DNA of 64,000 nt. It comes from Membranipora membranacea. Taxonomy: Eukaryota; Bryozoa; Gymnolaemata; Cheilostomatida; Membraniporidae. Below are positions 1-13,500 of this stretch, piece after piece. Position numbers and translations under genes: made by a program. Below the pieces are notes generated by a model. The model saw only the letters and a program-made list of their open reading frames with translations. It ran no database searches and was not told where the DNA came from. The stretch covers positions 7,750,001 through 7,814,000 of the forward strand of contig OU612067.1 of assembly GCA_914767715.1 (NCBI GenBank), written 5' to 3'. Each line of letters opens with the position of its first letter. The stretch's first letter is position 1.

Positions 1-1990
1 CTGACTGTCATAAAAGGATCAGAGCAGTGTTTGATATCCTCAAATGTAACCACCCAACAGTGTACCACATCTGATTCTCACACTTTCATTGTGCGACCAG
101 AGTTGATACCTCAGACACCTGTAACTAGGGCTTTCAATTTACCAGCTTTGATAGGAGCCACAGGAGTCAATATTGCTGCAGGTAATAAATTACTGTTTAG
201 GTGATCAAATTTATACAGATACAACACTCTTTGTGAAAAATATAATGGATTCTCATAAGAAAATCGGACTTGTTTAATTTTGATTTTAACATTATTTACC
301 CTGTTGGGAAGTGAAATGAACCACAGAATTTAAGATTTTACGTTAAATATAAGTTGTTTGTATGAATCCGAATGCACTATTAAATGTAGCATAGCAAAGA
401 AAACACGAATGTGACTTCAGATCAATAAAACAGTTTGCTGAATGAGATCTTACAAATGCTGAAAATGTAATTACATCAGTGTGATTGTTCATTCGAGTGC
501 ACTATTTTGATGACCAGCAGTATAGTGACAATTTTTTTTTTAATAGCTTAAACGATGATGATTCAAAAAGGTCTTCGAGAGCAAATGATTCATAAAAAAT
601 ATTACATAACTTTTTAGGGGCCAACTAGTCCAAGAGGGTAAAAATTCTCGGAGATCAATTTTTTATCGAAAAATTCCCCTTATTTCTTGGTACAAATCAT
701 TTTGATATTAACCTGGCATATTTTAGGTAAGACAATAGCTGAAAACTCTCAACAGTATTCAACATATAAAGCTGAAAATGTTGTAGATGGACTCACTGAT
801 CAAGGAGGGAGATCTTGCGGTATGCTATCTCAGGTAAGTGATATCATAGCTTGTATTATGCCTTTCCATATTTTATTATAAAAAATTGGTGTGTTATGAT
901 TTAAGTTTGCAACAGCCAGGCAGGCATCACGAAAGGTCCGTATCTTGCAGATTGAAGCGTTGATTTACAGAATCAAAACTTACCTTTCCAACAGTTTGAG
1001 AAATAACATTATCATAGCGAAAGATAAAGAGAAACATCAATATCTTGGATCAAAATCATTTTGAGGTCAAAATCAAACCCTGACCATCCCCAAAGGGACC
1101 CTTCTCAAACCATATCTTTTTAAATTCAATCTACTTTTATCATTTCAGCAAGCATATTTAACAATCGATCTGGAGTCAGTATATGCTGTGCGGTATGTGA
1201 TGATTTGGAACAGTAACAGTAGGTATTTTAATGTTGATAGATTAAAAGTGTGATTCAGCCATAAAGATTGCATCAAGTAATTGAACAAATGTAACCAGCA
1301 TTCTCCAATTTAACATGCATTTGCTGGCAAATTTATATTAGAGGCCCTTAATTAAGCATAATCTGATAATTAGGTTGTGAATAACAAGTGAAATACACTT
1401 ACTCTTAACCTTTTCCATCACACAGTCATAATAATGTCATTATCAACAGAATCTAAGGTGCTGAGCAGAACCAAAAGAAAATGGTCTAAAACCAGGTTAC
1501 TGTGCACATTGATTGAAACAATTGTCATGATTAAATGGCTGAAGCTATGTGGGCTCTCCACACGCACAGTAGCCTGTGATATAAATATTATTCTGACAAT
1601 TTAGGATGCCAATCCTTCATTTCTGATTGGTTATTAGCCGTTTTGCCAACCAATTAGGCACTAGGGGAGGAAAATTGTATTCAGAAAAATGCTTTTCAAG
1701 AGTTGTTTTCAACTTTCAGATTATTTTTCAGAGCATTGAAAGGTCTCTATTGTTATTTTGTTAATTGCATTTCAGCTATGCAGATTCAGGACACGGAGGT
1801 AACAGTAGCCACTACGCTTGAAGGATTAGACAAGGATGAAGCTCTCTGTGGTGTTAGAGTTGGTGAACCTGCTTCAATACCAGATACAATAACATGCGGC
1901 TCGGTCATGTCTGGACGTTATGTTAGAGTGTTCAGATCAAGTACTGAAAATCATTTTTGTGTGTTTGAGATAGGAGTTTTCAGTGGATAG
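1..1990 (+). CDS. Fucolectin-type lectin, C-terminal part (FTP / F5-8C-like domain)
   Basis: Partial gene running in from the left edge. Exons fit at <1-181, 727-833, 1149-1218 and 1776-1990 (stop TAG), with intron phases 1, 0 and 1 all compatible. The joined protein carries a fucolectin-tachylectin-pentraxin domain: N-terminal 'VNIAAGKTIAEN' and 'AENVVDGL', a central 'AYLTIDLESVYAVRYVMIW', and C-terminal 'GRYVRVF...CVFEIGVFSG'. In eel fucolectins this fold binds fucose and calcium, and such proteins are usually secreted or extracellular. Residues before the domain (1-150) are not recognised and may belong to a second domain or a linker. The donor after exon 3 is best placed at 1219 (GTAGGT), because the neighbouring GGTATT breaks the frame. 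No polyadenylation signal is obvious after the stop. Confidence 0.8.
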
Positions 1991-3560
1991 CTAGTTGATT
2001 GAGCGACCTGGGAAAGACAATGCCGTGTTGGATTTTTGTAACCAGTTGGGTAGTAACTTTTGTTGCATCTTTGTTCATTGTTTTTCATTTCATATTTCTT
2101 TTAATATCCTCTAAGTTCTCGTTAAAGTACCTCGTCAATCATCTATTCTGTCGAGAATAATGGCCTCATTCTCATATCTCTTCTCTCCACTTAGGCATGT
2201 GAGGTGATTAATACAAAGTAGATCCTTGACAACCTGTGCGATGTTGAACCTTTCTATTGGTAGCAACATTATGTAATAATTCTGCTAGAAAAGCTTAGCT
2301 GATTGCACAAAGGATAATGTAGGCTATGGCACGAGTCAGTAGAGTGTAACATTATAATTTTGTAGGCTTATCATAAAAAATTTGTGAAGCGGACAACTTT
2401 TTACACACAATCTCTTCGACAATATCCCTTATTCTTACGATTAGCCTACTTTTCATATGTTGGTTGCAAGTTGATTATCCATAGCCTTGTTCTAGCTTTC
2501 GAAGATTATTCTCTACATGTAACAGCCTACATTTTTTCAAAATCTTGATCAACTGTTATACGATTGGAAGAGGATAAAGTTAGTGTTTAGAAAAGGGAGG
2601 GTCTGGCTTTTCTCGTTAATCAAACTGACCGCAAACATGGGATCAGTCATGCAGAGTTAGTTTTCAACCGGCAGTCAACAACCTGATGAAAGCTGATACT
2701 CTGAAACTGGGAAATTAATAAGGGCCTTTCAGAATTTCAGACTGAAAGGAAGGAGAATGGAAACTCCTGGTTGTATAGCCTTATGACTTTGAGCTAATCT
2801 ACTTCTGATTGGTCCGAAGAATGGATTTCCAGGGTGAGCTGCAAAACCTTTTCCAAGGTTATTGACAAGGGAGAACAATTGCTATTTTAAGTGGTTAGGA
2901 CTAAATAGCTAACCAACTATATGTCATGTCTCTTCACTTCTGTATTACACAGCAGTAAGAAGGTAATCAAGTAACATTGTTAAATGAACAACACTATAGA
3001 CCAATGACTTAGTAACTCACATCATACTACGTTGATCCATTAAAAATCTCTCCTATTGCCTGTTGCTTGATTGTGCACATATTATCTAGTGTTGTGGGAT
3101 TCCGGGTTATGGAGTCACCACATAAACTCTCCGCTACTGAGATCTGTGCTCACGAGCTTGGCATGATGATTCTCACTATGTGACACTGACTTATTTACAT
3201 GTGATCTCATTTGATTTCAAAATTAAACACTTGACTTAAGAGCATGCCTTTTAATTCGTTCAAGTTTAAAATCAAATGCAATTCAACTTGACAATACATG
3301 TCTGATTCAACAAGTTATTCTTTCTAGTTGATGATGCCATGCATGTTCAATTTAATTCATTTAACTAAATTAGTTGATGATACAAATAATCCAACCAAGT
3401 GTAATACTGTGCCATTGTCAAATAATAAGGCAAGTTCTATTTCCCTATAAATATCACTAATGTGAATGAAAATATTATGATAAAAACTATTATATAGCAT
3501 GGTTCCAGACACATTAAAAAATCTGCTGACGCACATCAGCAAAAAAAAAAAGAAAAACAC
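1991..3560. other. Intergenic, no gene seen
   Basis: AT-rich sequence with scattered stops in all frames. I see no exon-like segment, RNA gene or repeat structure of note. Confidence 0.5.
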
Positions 3561-3568
3561 AAAAACAC

Positions 3569-3631
3569 ATCGGCCCCAAGAGTGGGTTGATCGGCCCCAA
3601 GAGTGGGTTGATCGGCCGCTAGAGTGGGTAC
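3569..3631. repeat. 21-bp tandem repeat, three copies
   Basis: The unit 'atcggccccaagagtgggtt' plus g recurs at 3569, 3590 and 3611. The third copy differs at two bases. It follows an A-rich stretch. Confidence 0.85.
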
Positions 3632-3843
3632 AGATATTACAATTAGCACTTTGATTTAATTCAGTTGCCTTTGATCGAGGTTCACTTTGATTCAGTTCAC
3701 TTTGATCGAGGTTAAATGTCCTGTCTGTTACTAGCATGTCCTCAAGTCGAGTTTGAGTGTACTGATGATGATGCTGGCTAAGATATTGGATGTTCTTATT
3801 GTGTCTGACGTTGGTATAGAAAATTCTCCTGTTTGCTGCTGTA

Positions 3844-4000
3844 GATGCGACATATGCACCCCCTGGTTGCAATCGTCCTCGATTGCTATGACAATCATAT
3901 GATCTGATGTGTGGATGCGACATCTGCACCCCCCTGGTTGCAATCGCCCTCGATTGCTTTGATATGTCACATGGTCTGGCATGTAGATGCGACAGTGTAG
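3844..4000. repeat. Tandem duplication, about 70-bp unit
   Basis: 'gatgcgacat.tgcaccccc' followed by 'ctggttgcaatcg.cctcgat' occurs at 3844 and again at 3914. A truncated third start lies at 3986 ('gatgcgacag'). Copies are about 90% alike. A long minus-strand open frame across this area (3357-4076) is repeat sequence and shows no protein family. Confidence 0.8.
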
Positions 4001-4079
4001 TTTCAGGGTTCAGATGAGCTTGTTCGTAACAAATGCAATATATGTGAACGAACATTCTTAAGTGGCCCTGTGACATCAG

Positions 4080-5730
4080 GGAAGCCCTTGCAGCATAACA
4101 GAGTCATTAAGTGTCAACATTAAAAGAGATTGTTGGTCATATAAAGGAACTTCATTTCATGTCACTCATCCTGGTAATGATCATAGATATGAGATAAAAG
4201 TAATATAACTAGATAGTATTCAACATCATGATTCCTTAGTTGCTGTTGTCGGCTTAAACCAGCAACCACTCCAACAATGCCAACATTCATGGCCATGTAA
4301 ACAGGACAAACACCATTTGGGGCACGTACCATCATAACATTTGTATCCAACAGCACATTGACTGCAACAAATATTAATAAATATTAAACTCTTTCAACCT
4401 ACAACGACCATGATTCATGAAAATCTAAAATGAAAGTTCCTTGTCGAATATAGTGATGAAGCATCCTGTTCGATGTTCGCAACCCTGCATTACAAAAGCA
4501 TGAAAAAAGAAATATTTTTCACAGACTATCTGTTGTATTATTGTTATCATGACTCATATCACATGACTGTCATGTGACCACCCTATTATCCACATATAAT
4601 GCTCTTTGATATTGGAGTCAGAAAAGTCAGTTGATGACCATGAGGAGACCAGATCTGCTGAAATATAAAAGTCTACCGGTTGCTGAAACTTATACCTAGT
4701 TATATGAGTACTCATTAGTTAGGCTGGCCAGCCCTTAGGTACATCAGACATCTACACCAGGTAATTATACATACTACATGGTGGCAGCTTACATGGAGTG
4801 AACCCTGGAGCTGATTGGAGTTGACTGGATTGGTGCTGTTCTGGATTTTGTTGTGCTGCTTGATTTGCTACTCAGGTGACTGGATATTGCTGATTTGCCA
4901 TGCTTGCCAACCTGTACGCATAAAGCGTTTATGAAAGCTTATTTGACACTAATTGAGTTTTAAACGCAAAACGCTATACGCTGTACGCATTTATGGTTTT
5001 TCAAACACCTGTTCATCTAATTAGGTAATCAAAAACGCATCTTTAGTGTTTGCTTCAGTTTACTTCCATAATCTTGTCATTGTTGATTGATAGTCTAAAC
5101 AATGAGTAACTCCTTGGTCTAAAACTCTGGTCTTGCCTTCAGAAAACCATTGTGTTGATTTTATATTGACTTTTTACCTGTTCAAGTCTTAAATGAGTCA
5201 ACTTTTATTTAATGAGAGTAACAAAGTTGCCCACCTCCTCGTTGGGGTGGGATAACTCAGATCTCCTGCCCCAGTGTTTCAAGGACAACCAGGGATTCAA
5301 ATAGCCTGTCTTGTCAAGACAGGCTAGGTTTCAAACAACTTCTCATTGATTATCAGCAGATTGCACCTTACGCATAGGAGAAATGACAAGTGTTTAGCGT
5401 TCTGCATTCCTAGGCTACCAAGGTCTATGTTCTGTGATAAAAGCAACTTTTGCGCGTAGCGCGAACAATTTCTTGGGGCAATTTTTGGTCATTTAAGGCA
5501 CCCTGGAGCTTTGTAAGCATTTTCAAGCATTTTTCAATTTTTTGTAAGCATTTTGGAAAAATTAGGTTGGCAAGTCTGGATTTGCTGTGATCTGGGGTCC
5601 AGATCTGGTGCTTGATTTGCCCTGCTTGCTGTTCTGCTTGCTGCTACTGTTTGTGTCCCTGGGTCTTGCCCCCCCCCCCTTCCCAGTTGAGTTTTGATAG
5701 TAACCAGGCTGAAAACTGGAAGAAATGGAA
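4080..5730. other. Intergenic with a small perfect palindrome
   Basis: No gene seen. At 5302-5326 there is a 12-bp perfect inverted repeat, TAGCCTGTCTTG, separated by one base. The same TAGCCTG end recurs at the borders of foldback elements at 9777 and 52,725, so this may be a collapsed member of that family. Confidence 0.6.
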
Positions 5731-5734
5731 AAGA

Positions 5735-6735
5735 AGCTGAAAAATCAAGATGGGCCGTTTTTTTGAAAAATTTGAAAACTTAAGTTTTTTCCCAAAAAGT
5801 TAAGTTTTTTCCCAAGAACTTAAGTTCGTTGACTTAACTCATTTTTTAGAGTTTTTGGGACTTGGATAACTCAAAAACCAAGATGGGCCGTTTTTTTCGA
5901 AAAGTTTGAAAACTTAAGTTTTTTCCCAAAAAGTTAAGTTTTTTCCCAAATACTTAAGTTCGTTGACTTAACTCATTTTTTAGAGGTTTTGAGACTTGGA
6001 GAACTCAAAAACCAAGATGGGCCGTTTTTTTGAAAAATTTGAAAACTTAAGTTTTTTCCCAAAAACTTAAGTTCGTTGACTTAACTCATTTTTTAGAGGT
6101 TTTAGGACTTGGAGAACTGAAAAATCAAGATGGGCCGTTTTTTTGAAAAATTTGAAAACTTAAGTTTTTTCCCAAAGAGTTAAGTTTTTTCCCAAATACT
6201 TAAGTTCGTTGATTTAACTCCTTTTTCAGAGGTTTTGGGACTTGGAGAACTGAAAAATCAAGATGGGCCGTTTTTTTGAAAAATTTGAAAACTTAAGTTT
6301 TTTCCCAAAAAGTTAAGTTTTTTCCCAAGAACTTAAGTTCGTTGACTTAACTCATTTTTTAGAGTTTTTGGGACTTGGATAACTCAAAAACCAAGATGGG
6401 CCGTTTTTTTCGAAAAGTTTGAAAACTTAAGTTTTTTCCCAAAAAGTTAAGTTTTTTCCCAAATACTTAAGTTCGTTGACTTAACTCATTTTTTAGAGGT
6501 TTTGAGACTTGGAGAACTCAAAAACCAAGATGGGCCGTTTTTTTGAAAAATTTGAAAACTTAAGTTTTTTCCCAAAAACTTAAGTTCGTTGACTTAACTC
6601 ATTTTTTAGAGGTTTTGGGACTTGGAGAACTGAAAAATCAAGATGGGCCGTTTTTTTGAAAAATTTGAAAACTTAAGTTTTTTCCCAAAGAGTTAAGTTT
6701 TTTCCCAAATACTTAAGTTCGTCGACTTAACTCTC
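5735..6735. repeat. Satellite array with 513-bp higher-order unit
   Basis: The marker 'gatgggccg' begins at 5749, 5882, 6016, 6129, 6262, 6395, 6529 and 6642, so monomer spacings are 133, 134, 113, 133, 133, 134 and 113. Four monomers therefore form one 513-bp block, and the block is present twice with only a few differences. Each monomer contains 'cttaagttttttccc', 'cttaagttcgttgacttaac' and 'ggacttggagaactcaa'. The 113-bp monomer lacks one 20-bp 'gttaagttttttccca' subrepeat. Diverged relatives lie near 62.6 and 63.4 kb. Confidence 0.95.
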
Positions 6736-7605
6736 GAGTGGTACAAAACAACCACAAATGTTTGGCTGGCTGGCAATATTCTTCTTCACCTAGCCTGCTT
6801 TTAAAAGGAAGGAGACTCATGCGTACTCTTGGGCAGCCTGATTTTCACGTTGTCGTGTACACAGGTCAACCCCTTTTCTATACCTTCACTAGAATGGGTG
6901 GTTTCATCTAAATATTATACAACCGACAGGGCAACAACTATTGAGTGCAAAACATATTCTAAACCACATTCTCAGAAACTGATTGTTCTACCGCACTATG
7001 CGAACATTCAGCAAACTATTTTCCACCAAATAGGCTATGAATCTTGAGTTGCTATGTTCCATTTACATCTCTCTCTTTTTATCAGATATCTGTTTTAAGT
7101 ATCGTATGCAATTCAATTATCATCAATAGAGTTCAATTCATATAAAATCATTTCTTCCCTCAGGGACGACTGGCAGTAGTAGGTATCCTAAAGCCAATTT
7201 GAACCATACGGTCTGTGGACCAAATGCGTCCAATAATTAACTGTCTGTACATTCAATGATTTTAGAATCTCGGTACAGAGATTATTAGATAAGTATATAG
7301 ATTTATACTTCATCTACACGGGCCAATGTTAGGGAACCAATGAGGTCACTATTATAAATTATCAATATAGGAATAATAATAAGATAACATATATAACTTT
7401 CTTTGAAAAGTAACTTATCCGAAAAGGTTGAAGCATTTTGAAGATTGAAAAGTATGCAGTCTATCAAAACACCATTTTTATCAACCATAATGACCTACAA
7501 AACTTCATTACCCTTAACATTTGTGTGCCAATTAGCTACATCACCTCCTAGACCTGATAATGGATTTATTAACAGGATCCATCATAGGTGTTGGTATTAA
7601 GCAAA
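6736..7605. other. Intergenic, no gene seen
   Basis: Open frames at 6829-7047 (+) and 7303-7488 (-) show no family features, splice sites or signal sequences. I treat them as chance. Confidence 0.45.
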
Positions 7606-7609
7606 ATTA

Positions 7610-7862
7610 AAAAAAAGGTTGATTAAAATCGGATGTCATATCACACGCCTCAATCCGAAGCATGGGCAGCGAAATATTATTTTGCCTTAATGGCAAGGCC
7701 GAAATGTCTGCGCCAGTTTTTGCTCTCAGTTTTCAGGCAGGTCGGAGCACACCTGGGGGCCAACCAAACCCCAGTAAAAGATAGACTGCAGAGGGATTCG
7801 GACCCACGACCTTCATCACTTGCGTGGTGAAGATGGCGCTCTAACCAACTGAGCTACCTCCT
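7610..7862 (-). mobile_element. tRNA-derived SINE, copy 1
   Basis: On the minus strand the element starts with a tRNA-like head: an A-box-like 'TAGCTCAGTTGG' and a B-box-like 'GGGTCCGAATCC' near 7795-7855. It continues through a unique body ('CGCAGACATTTCGGCC') and ends near 'CGATTTTAATC' with an A/T-rich tail. The body and tail match the element at 28,998-29,258, which shows dispersal. No tRNA with intact acceptor and anticodon stems can be folded, so it is a SINE and not a tRNA gene. Confidence 0.8.
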
Positions 7863-10592
7863 ACTCCTATTGAGTAGTTATAAAATAAGTGAAATGGAGT
7901 GGTGTGTTCGGAGAGCATCTTATGGGTACAAGGTACAATCGGATATGATGTGGCCTCACTGGCATTGGTTGTTGTTTGGAATGTTCTGATATGTTTCAGT
8001 CTAATTAAATGAGGGCGCTTCAAGAATGTGGTTTTGGGTGCAGCATGCAGTTATGATATGCTTAGGCTTTGCTGGTGATGGTGGTAGCTTAGAACCTTTT
8101 GATAAACAAGTTTACAATTATATGTGGCTCTTATAATTTGATGGCTCTTCAAGAAAGTGGTTTCAGGTGTCATCAGCCAAGCCATGAAAGTTGACCTAAA
8201 TTCTAAGCTTGCTAAGATTGCTCACTTGTCAGTATTTTTTATCCACCTCCCATCTACATTAGAGCGCAAGGTCATCACCTACAAATATTGTGCGATTTGA
8301 TCTCCCTTTAGTCAACTGCTTCTGGGTTTGCTGGAGATTCATGTTTGCTGTATCGATCCTGAGTAGTCCCAATTCATGGCGGTTGAGGCAACATAGACAC
8401 CTTTTCAAGTTGGGAGAAAGGAATATGATATTGTACAGTAGCACATGTTAACAACAAGAGTGTTTTGATTCTCTACTTTGCATATGTTATCTTTTGTTGG
8501 TACAGCTCTATTCATCCTAACTTTCAATAGATGGAATTCTATAGCAATTTGAGAAGATAACTCTTACAAACAAACAAATTCACTGTTTGTAGCGGACAAT
8601 ATTTGTAGTGGAAAACTATACCAAACATCATGCAATTCTCATTATCACCAACGAGCTGCAATCAATTTGATGACTTTGAACAGGAAATAATACAGAAGAA
8701 CCAAAGCAATATATTAGTCTTTCAGCTAGTTCTGCCTAATTATTTCCACACAGAAAACATTCATAGTACTTCTTGGTAAAAATTGTCACACAAAAAAAGT
8801 TGCATAGTCTTGATCCTGAGATAGTTCCCCCGCCTGACGCTAAAATTACCTGCTAATTGAAGAGTACTAAGCTGTGGTTTGATGCTTTTAGATAATCAAC
8901 TTTCTTTCGATATTGGCTGAAGGTGAATTAAGAGTAAAATTTGATTTTAAGTTGATCGTTTTTAGGGTTAAAGAGACAGTCCTACTAGGCCATGTTTGGT
9001 ATGGTTTTTAAGATCTCAGGCTGAAAAGTCATTAGGGCATATGAAATAAAACAGACTGTGAACCTAATGGTAGTAAAACTGCTGCAAAGTTTGAAAATTG
9101 GGATCATACTGAATCATAGTGGATCATAGTGATATATTGCCTCCCCCTGACCACTATGATCCACTACGATCCTTTCTAAAATAATTGAAAAAAAACTGAT
9201 TGCTATTTTCTACAATTCTCATTTTAAAAAAATTTTTATTTGCCCTATGAACTTACAATATTTGATTTACTCGGGTAATAAATCAACTTTTCTAATAGGA
9301 CTGACCCCTTTAAGTTGGGGAACTATATGAGAATATCCGAAACCTTTATATGACTTTAATACGCATATTGACACTATATTAGAGTCACTTTGATTCTAAT
9401 TTTTTAGTGTGTGTAGCGCTAGCAATTACCCCTCATTTTCTGCAATGGCACCTGTGAGTTATCGAAGTCTAGTGCTCTACCAGCGTAATATGCTACCACT
9501 TGTTTCTAATTGTATCGGACCCAACTAGAAAAGAAATGCATTGGTGCCCCTCCTGCACCAGTCCTGCTTGCCATGGGCTTACTTTCCTGAATAACCGCCA
9601 AGCTGTCTATCATCCCCAACAACATCTGCATTTTTTCCTCAAAAAGAGTTGGCAGCTATGCCTAGGAGACCTAATAAATGAACTGACTCTATGGTTGTCA
9701 ATGGTTGCATTCATACCTGAGTATCGCCTGTAACGACTTAATGACACAAATTAGTCTTATGAAAGAAGGGGCAACCTAGCCTGTAAGAAAAAATTATAGT
9801 ATTGCAAGGAACTTTGCTTGCCCCCTCCTCAACAAAGCTTGTCGAGACAGGCTATTCTGAAAACCAAAATCCTATTACTCTCTATTGGTAAAAACTACAG
9901 AATCTACTCTTTTTCCTCAAAAGTAGTTAACTATTGGGTGAAATTGGGTGGTTGATAATGTAAAGCCACTAACTCGCAATGGAGCCTTCTGAGCACTTAG
10001 ACTGATGCCAACCCTAAATTAGACAGTGTTGAATATCTTTGTCATGAGAGGATCATTCCCAACCAGAAAGAAGCACAATCGAGGATTGCTGTTATCAAAA
10101 GGGTCAGGATTAGGTGAGCCTAACCTTAACCTGGTGCTTCAGGATATTAATTTTATGTAGTGTAGTGTTTTAACCCTGCTGCTGGACTTTCGAAGTGCTT
10201 TGCAACAATAATTTGGTTAATCAAATATTATTGCGTATATCAAAGTAAAATTACATATACATACAACCAATCAATCGGACCAAACTAACAAGGCTATATA
10301 AAGGCCATGTCAGGCCTTTTATATGACAAATCAATGAGTTCCAAAAAGCTTCTGCTAGATTAATTAGAATTAAAAAAGAGAAGAGAGAAAGATTATTTTA
10401 AATAACTGTTTGATTTCATAAATTAAATGGGACGCAAATATAAAATCTTATATCACTTTTAGGCTCACAATACGAGAACTGTTGAATACATACACAAATT
10501 TATCTTGAATCATCACTTGAGTAGCTGCATTCAGGTGGAGCAAAATCTGATGCCGGAAATAACATCGACTGAAGGTAGAAAATCATCATGCT
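7863..10592. other. Intergenic, inverted repeats only
   Basis: No convincing exon. It contains a 20-bp imperfect inverted repeat (9112-9131 with 9151-9172), a small TAGCCTGT-bounded element (9777-9854) and a hairpin at 10,296-10,324 around 'aaggcc'. Confidence 0.5.
9777..9854. mobile_element. Small foldback element with TAGCCTGT ends
   Basis: 78 bp bounded by TAGCCTGT on the left and its reverse complement on the right. The right part ('cttgtcgagacaggcta') resembles the palindrome at 5302-5326 ('cttgtcaagacaggcta'). The inside has no coding potential. Confidence 0.45.
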
Positions 10593-13500
10593 TTAGTCTA
10601 TTATGAATTCCTTAGGACAAGCCAGTCTAACTTTCTCACAGGTGAGCGGAGAATCAAACCTGAACCTTTTACTCAAACCTGCTGCCTCTCTCGCAGACTC
10701 GATGGCTGACTTAGCGGCAAAGAAAACAGAACCTGCCAGGAACAGCGGTGGCTCTCCGACACCCTAAACAATAACAAAACAGCCATAGTAATCACTTCAG
10801 GTGGCACCTCCTTGAAACTTGTTGGCAACAAAAGACTACTGCAACGCTTCTGACCCAACAAAGGTTTCCAGGCTGCATGTTCCTCCTCTTGTTCAATTCG
10901 AAGCACTTTCAGTTGCCCTTATTTTGAGTAGATAAAATTTGCGCTTACCCGCAAATCTAGACTCCCTGCTGGAGAGGGAGTGAACCATTTAAAATTAATG
11001 CTAGTATATTCAGTCTACTGATTACCCAAACATTCTGTACAATGGCTTGAAAGGCTAAAAAAACTAGTAGACAGGGTAAGGTACCTTTGAGCCATAGACT
11101 GCTTTCTCGTTCACTGAATCTTCTAAGAGAGCTACATTGAACTGCTTTGGTATATCGTGTAGTGTTGGAATCTTGTAGGACCCTGGCCCAGTACTCAAAG
11201 TGACACCATTTCCGTCTATCTGCAATACAAATGTTTTGAGATCATGTGAGTTATTCTTAGTTACTCCATTATGTAGATAAGGTTTCTTGATCACTTAGTC
11301 TCTACTAGCCTAGTATGATTTAAAGGATAGATTAAAAAACTTTGACCTGTTTCTCTCTGTTTAATTATTTGATTTACAAGGATACTAATGTTGTACCTTC
11401 ACATCTTCCAAGCAGAAAAGGCCATAGCCTTGAATGAATGCTCCCTCTATCTGTCCAACATCTATTGCGGGGTTTATACTCTTACCCGCATCAAACACAA
11501 CATCAGACCTCAGAACCTGCATTACAATAACCATCAACAATGAAACATATCTATACATGTATTTATGTTTGTTTGTATGTATATACATTTATAAATATAT
11601 ATATATATATAATCAACCTTATCTGCCGATCAAGTTGTTGGGTATGAAATATAAGAACATGCAAAATATAGTGACTGAAAAATCAAGCGGAATATGTTGG
11701 TGTTGTTTGCTGTAGGTTTTGAGCTGGTTTTTTTTTATATAAGGCACTTTTGAATGTCCCGCAATGCAATTTTCTGTCGATACCAGTTATGAAGTTATCT
11801 CCCTTACCTTATGAGCACCAGTTGTACAGTCAACCTCTACTTCACTAACTGCAGCTCCATAAGAGAAATAAGTAACAAAAAGGCCTGTACCTGTACCTTC
11901 CCAGTCTAAACTTACGACATCGGGTGTTCTGTTAACAATATGTATTTTGTTGATTTTTTGTCAGGGATTTGAAGAGAAGGAGTCTTTTATTATCTTTGTC
12001 ACGTCAAAGAGAAACATAACATCTTGTGCATTCATTTTCAAGCATGTTGAATGATAGGCGGTACCGTAATGACGCTGTTACGAGGTTTGTCTCCTGAGAG
12101 TCACAAATTAGATGATTTTAGGATTTCGTAATAGAGACTACCTAGTTAACTTACCTGTAAAACCCGGCAGCAGACAATGATATTCTCATCATAAAGGCAG
12201 CCCCGATACACTGCTCCCAGGGTGCACCTGGCATCATCTGTTTCACAGGTTCCAACCTCTTGTTAAGAATCTCACAGGCATTCTGAATATCATAAAAGTC
12301 ATCGGTGGATAATGATAGATCTCCAGTCACTAGAAGTCACTAATGTGAGTTCAGAAAAGCAGCCTGATGTATTTGGGTGAATATTGCATTTGATTCATGT
12401 GGTGGGACTGGTTCGCAGGTATGTGACTTGTGCCTGACTCAACAGACTTTGAGTAGCCAACCTTAAGAAATACTATTGACAAACTCACATACACATACTA
12501 CTACAACATAAATAACCTGAGCACAGATAGCTAGTTCTAGTACAAGTACAAGTACAAGTACAACTACATACCAGTACAGCAGATCCGTTCAACACAGAAG
12601 TACTGCTGTTAGCTGTCCATATGCCATTCGGTACTCTGTCTGTAGACATGTCATGAAGACGGATCTTACTGGAAGGGATACCCAAAGCCTCACTTGCTAT
12701 CTGAAATGAAATAAGTCAGTCGACTGCAACCACTATTTTTTCACATCCAGCTACCAATGCTTCGGAAGCAGATTAACTTTTGAAGCATCATGTAGCTTGA
12801 GAACGCTACAACTACAACAGATTGTGCTTGTTTCCTGTTATCAATGTTATTGTTTTTAAGCCATACAGAGACAAAGGATTCACTTAGACAGAAACTCAGG
12901 CCACTCCAATAAAGCCAGGAAAAAACACTGAATAAAACAGACTTGTTTGGGCGTTCATTTGTGTTGGTGTGTGTAATTTACTATACCTAGCTACAGAGAC
13001 ACATTGAGGGGCATACCTGAATCATCTTAGTGTTGATACCATGACCAAGTTCTACTCCCCCATGTGATACAAGTACATGTCCATCTGTGTATATATTTAC
13101 AAGAGCTGCAGCCTGGTTTAGATACTGAGCAGAGAAGCCCATCGGATATTTCAAAGGTTGTATACTGAGGCCTCTCTTGATATGGTTATTTTCGCTGAGA
13201 GAAAGTCAAATAGACCATTGCAAACACTATTTCACAAACCGAGTTGCGCAGATTTTAACCTTACTTTCAGTATGTTAAAGCCAGCAAGGTTTTTAAAGCG
13301 CAGGATTCAAGAGTTGTCCAGTCTTATTCAAAAGTATGACAATTCCTAAATAAATGTAAAGTTGTTATAAATGAACAAAAGTTACAAACCCTGTATTATT
13401 GCTGTCACCATATTCTGCACATACCTGTTAAAATTCCTGACATCTTCAAGCCTCTTGATATAATTGGAGCTCTTCAACACAGTGTTATAACATCTTTGTA

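Noticed and set aside
3357..4076. 239-codon minus-strand open frame
   Set aside because: It spans the 21-bp and 70-bp tandem repeats and a poly-A run, has no signal or domain, and its content is explained by repeats.
7795..7862. Possible tRNA gene on the minus strand
   Set aside because: Promoter boxes are present but the stems do not pair, and the same body is dispersed at 29 kb, so it is a SINE.
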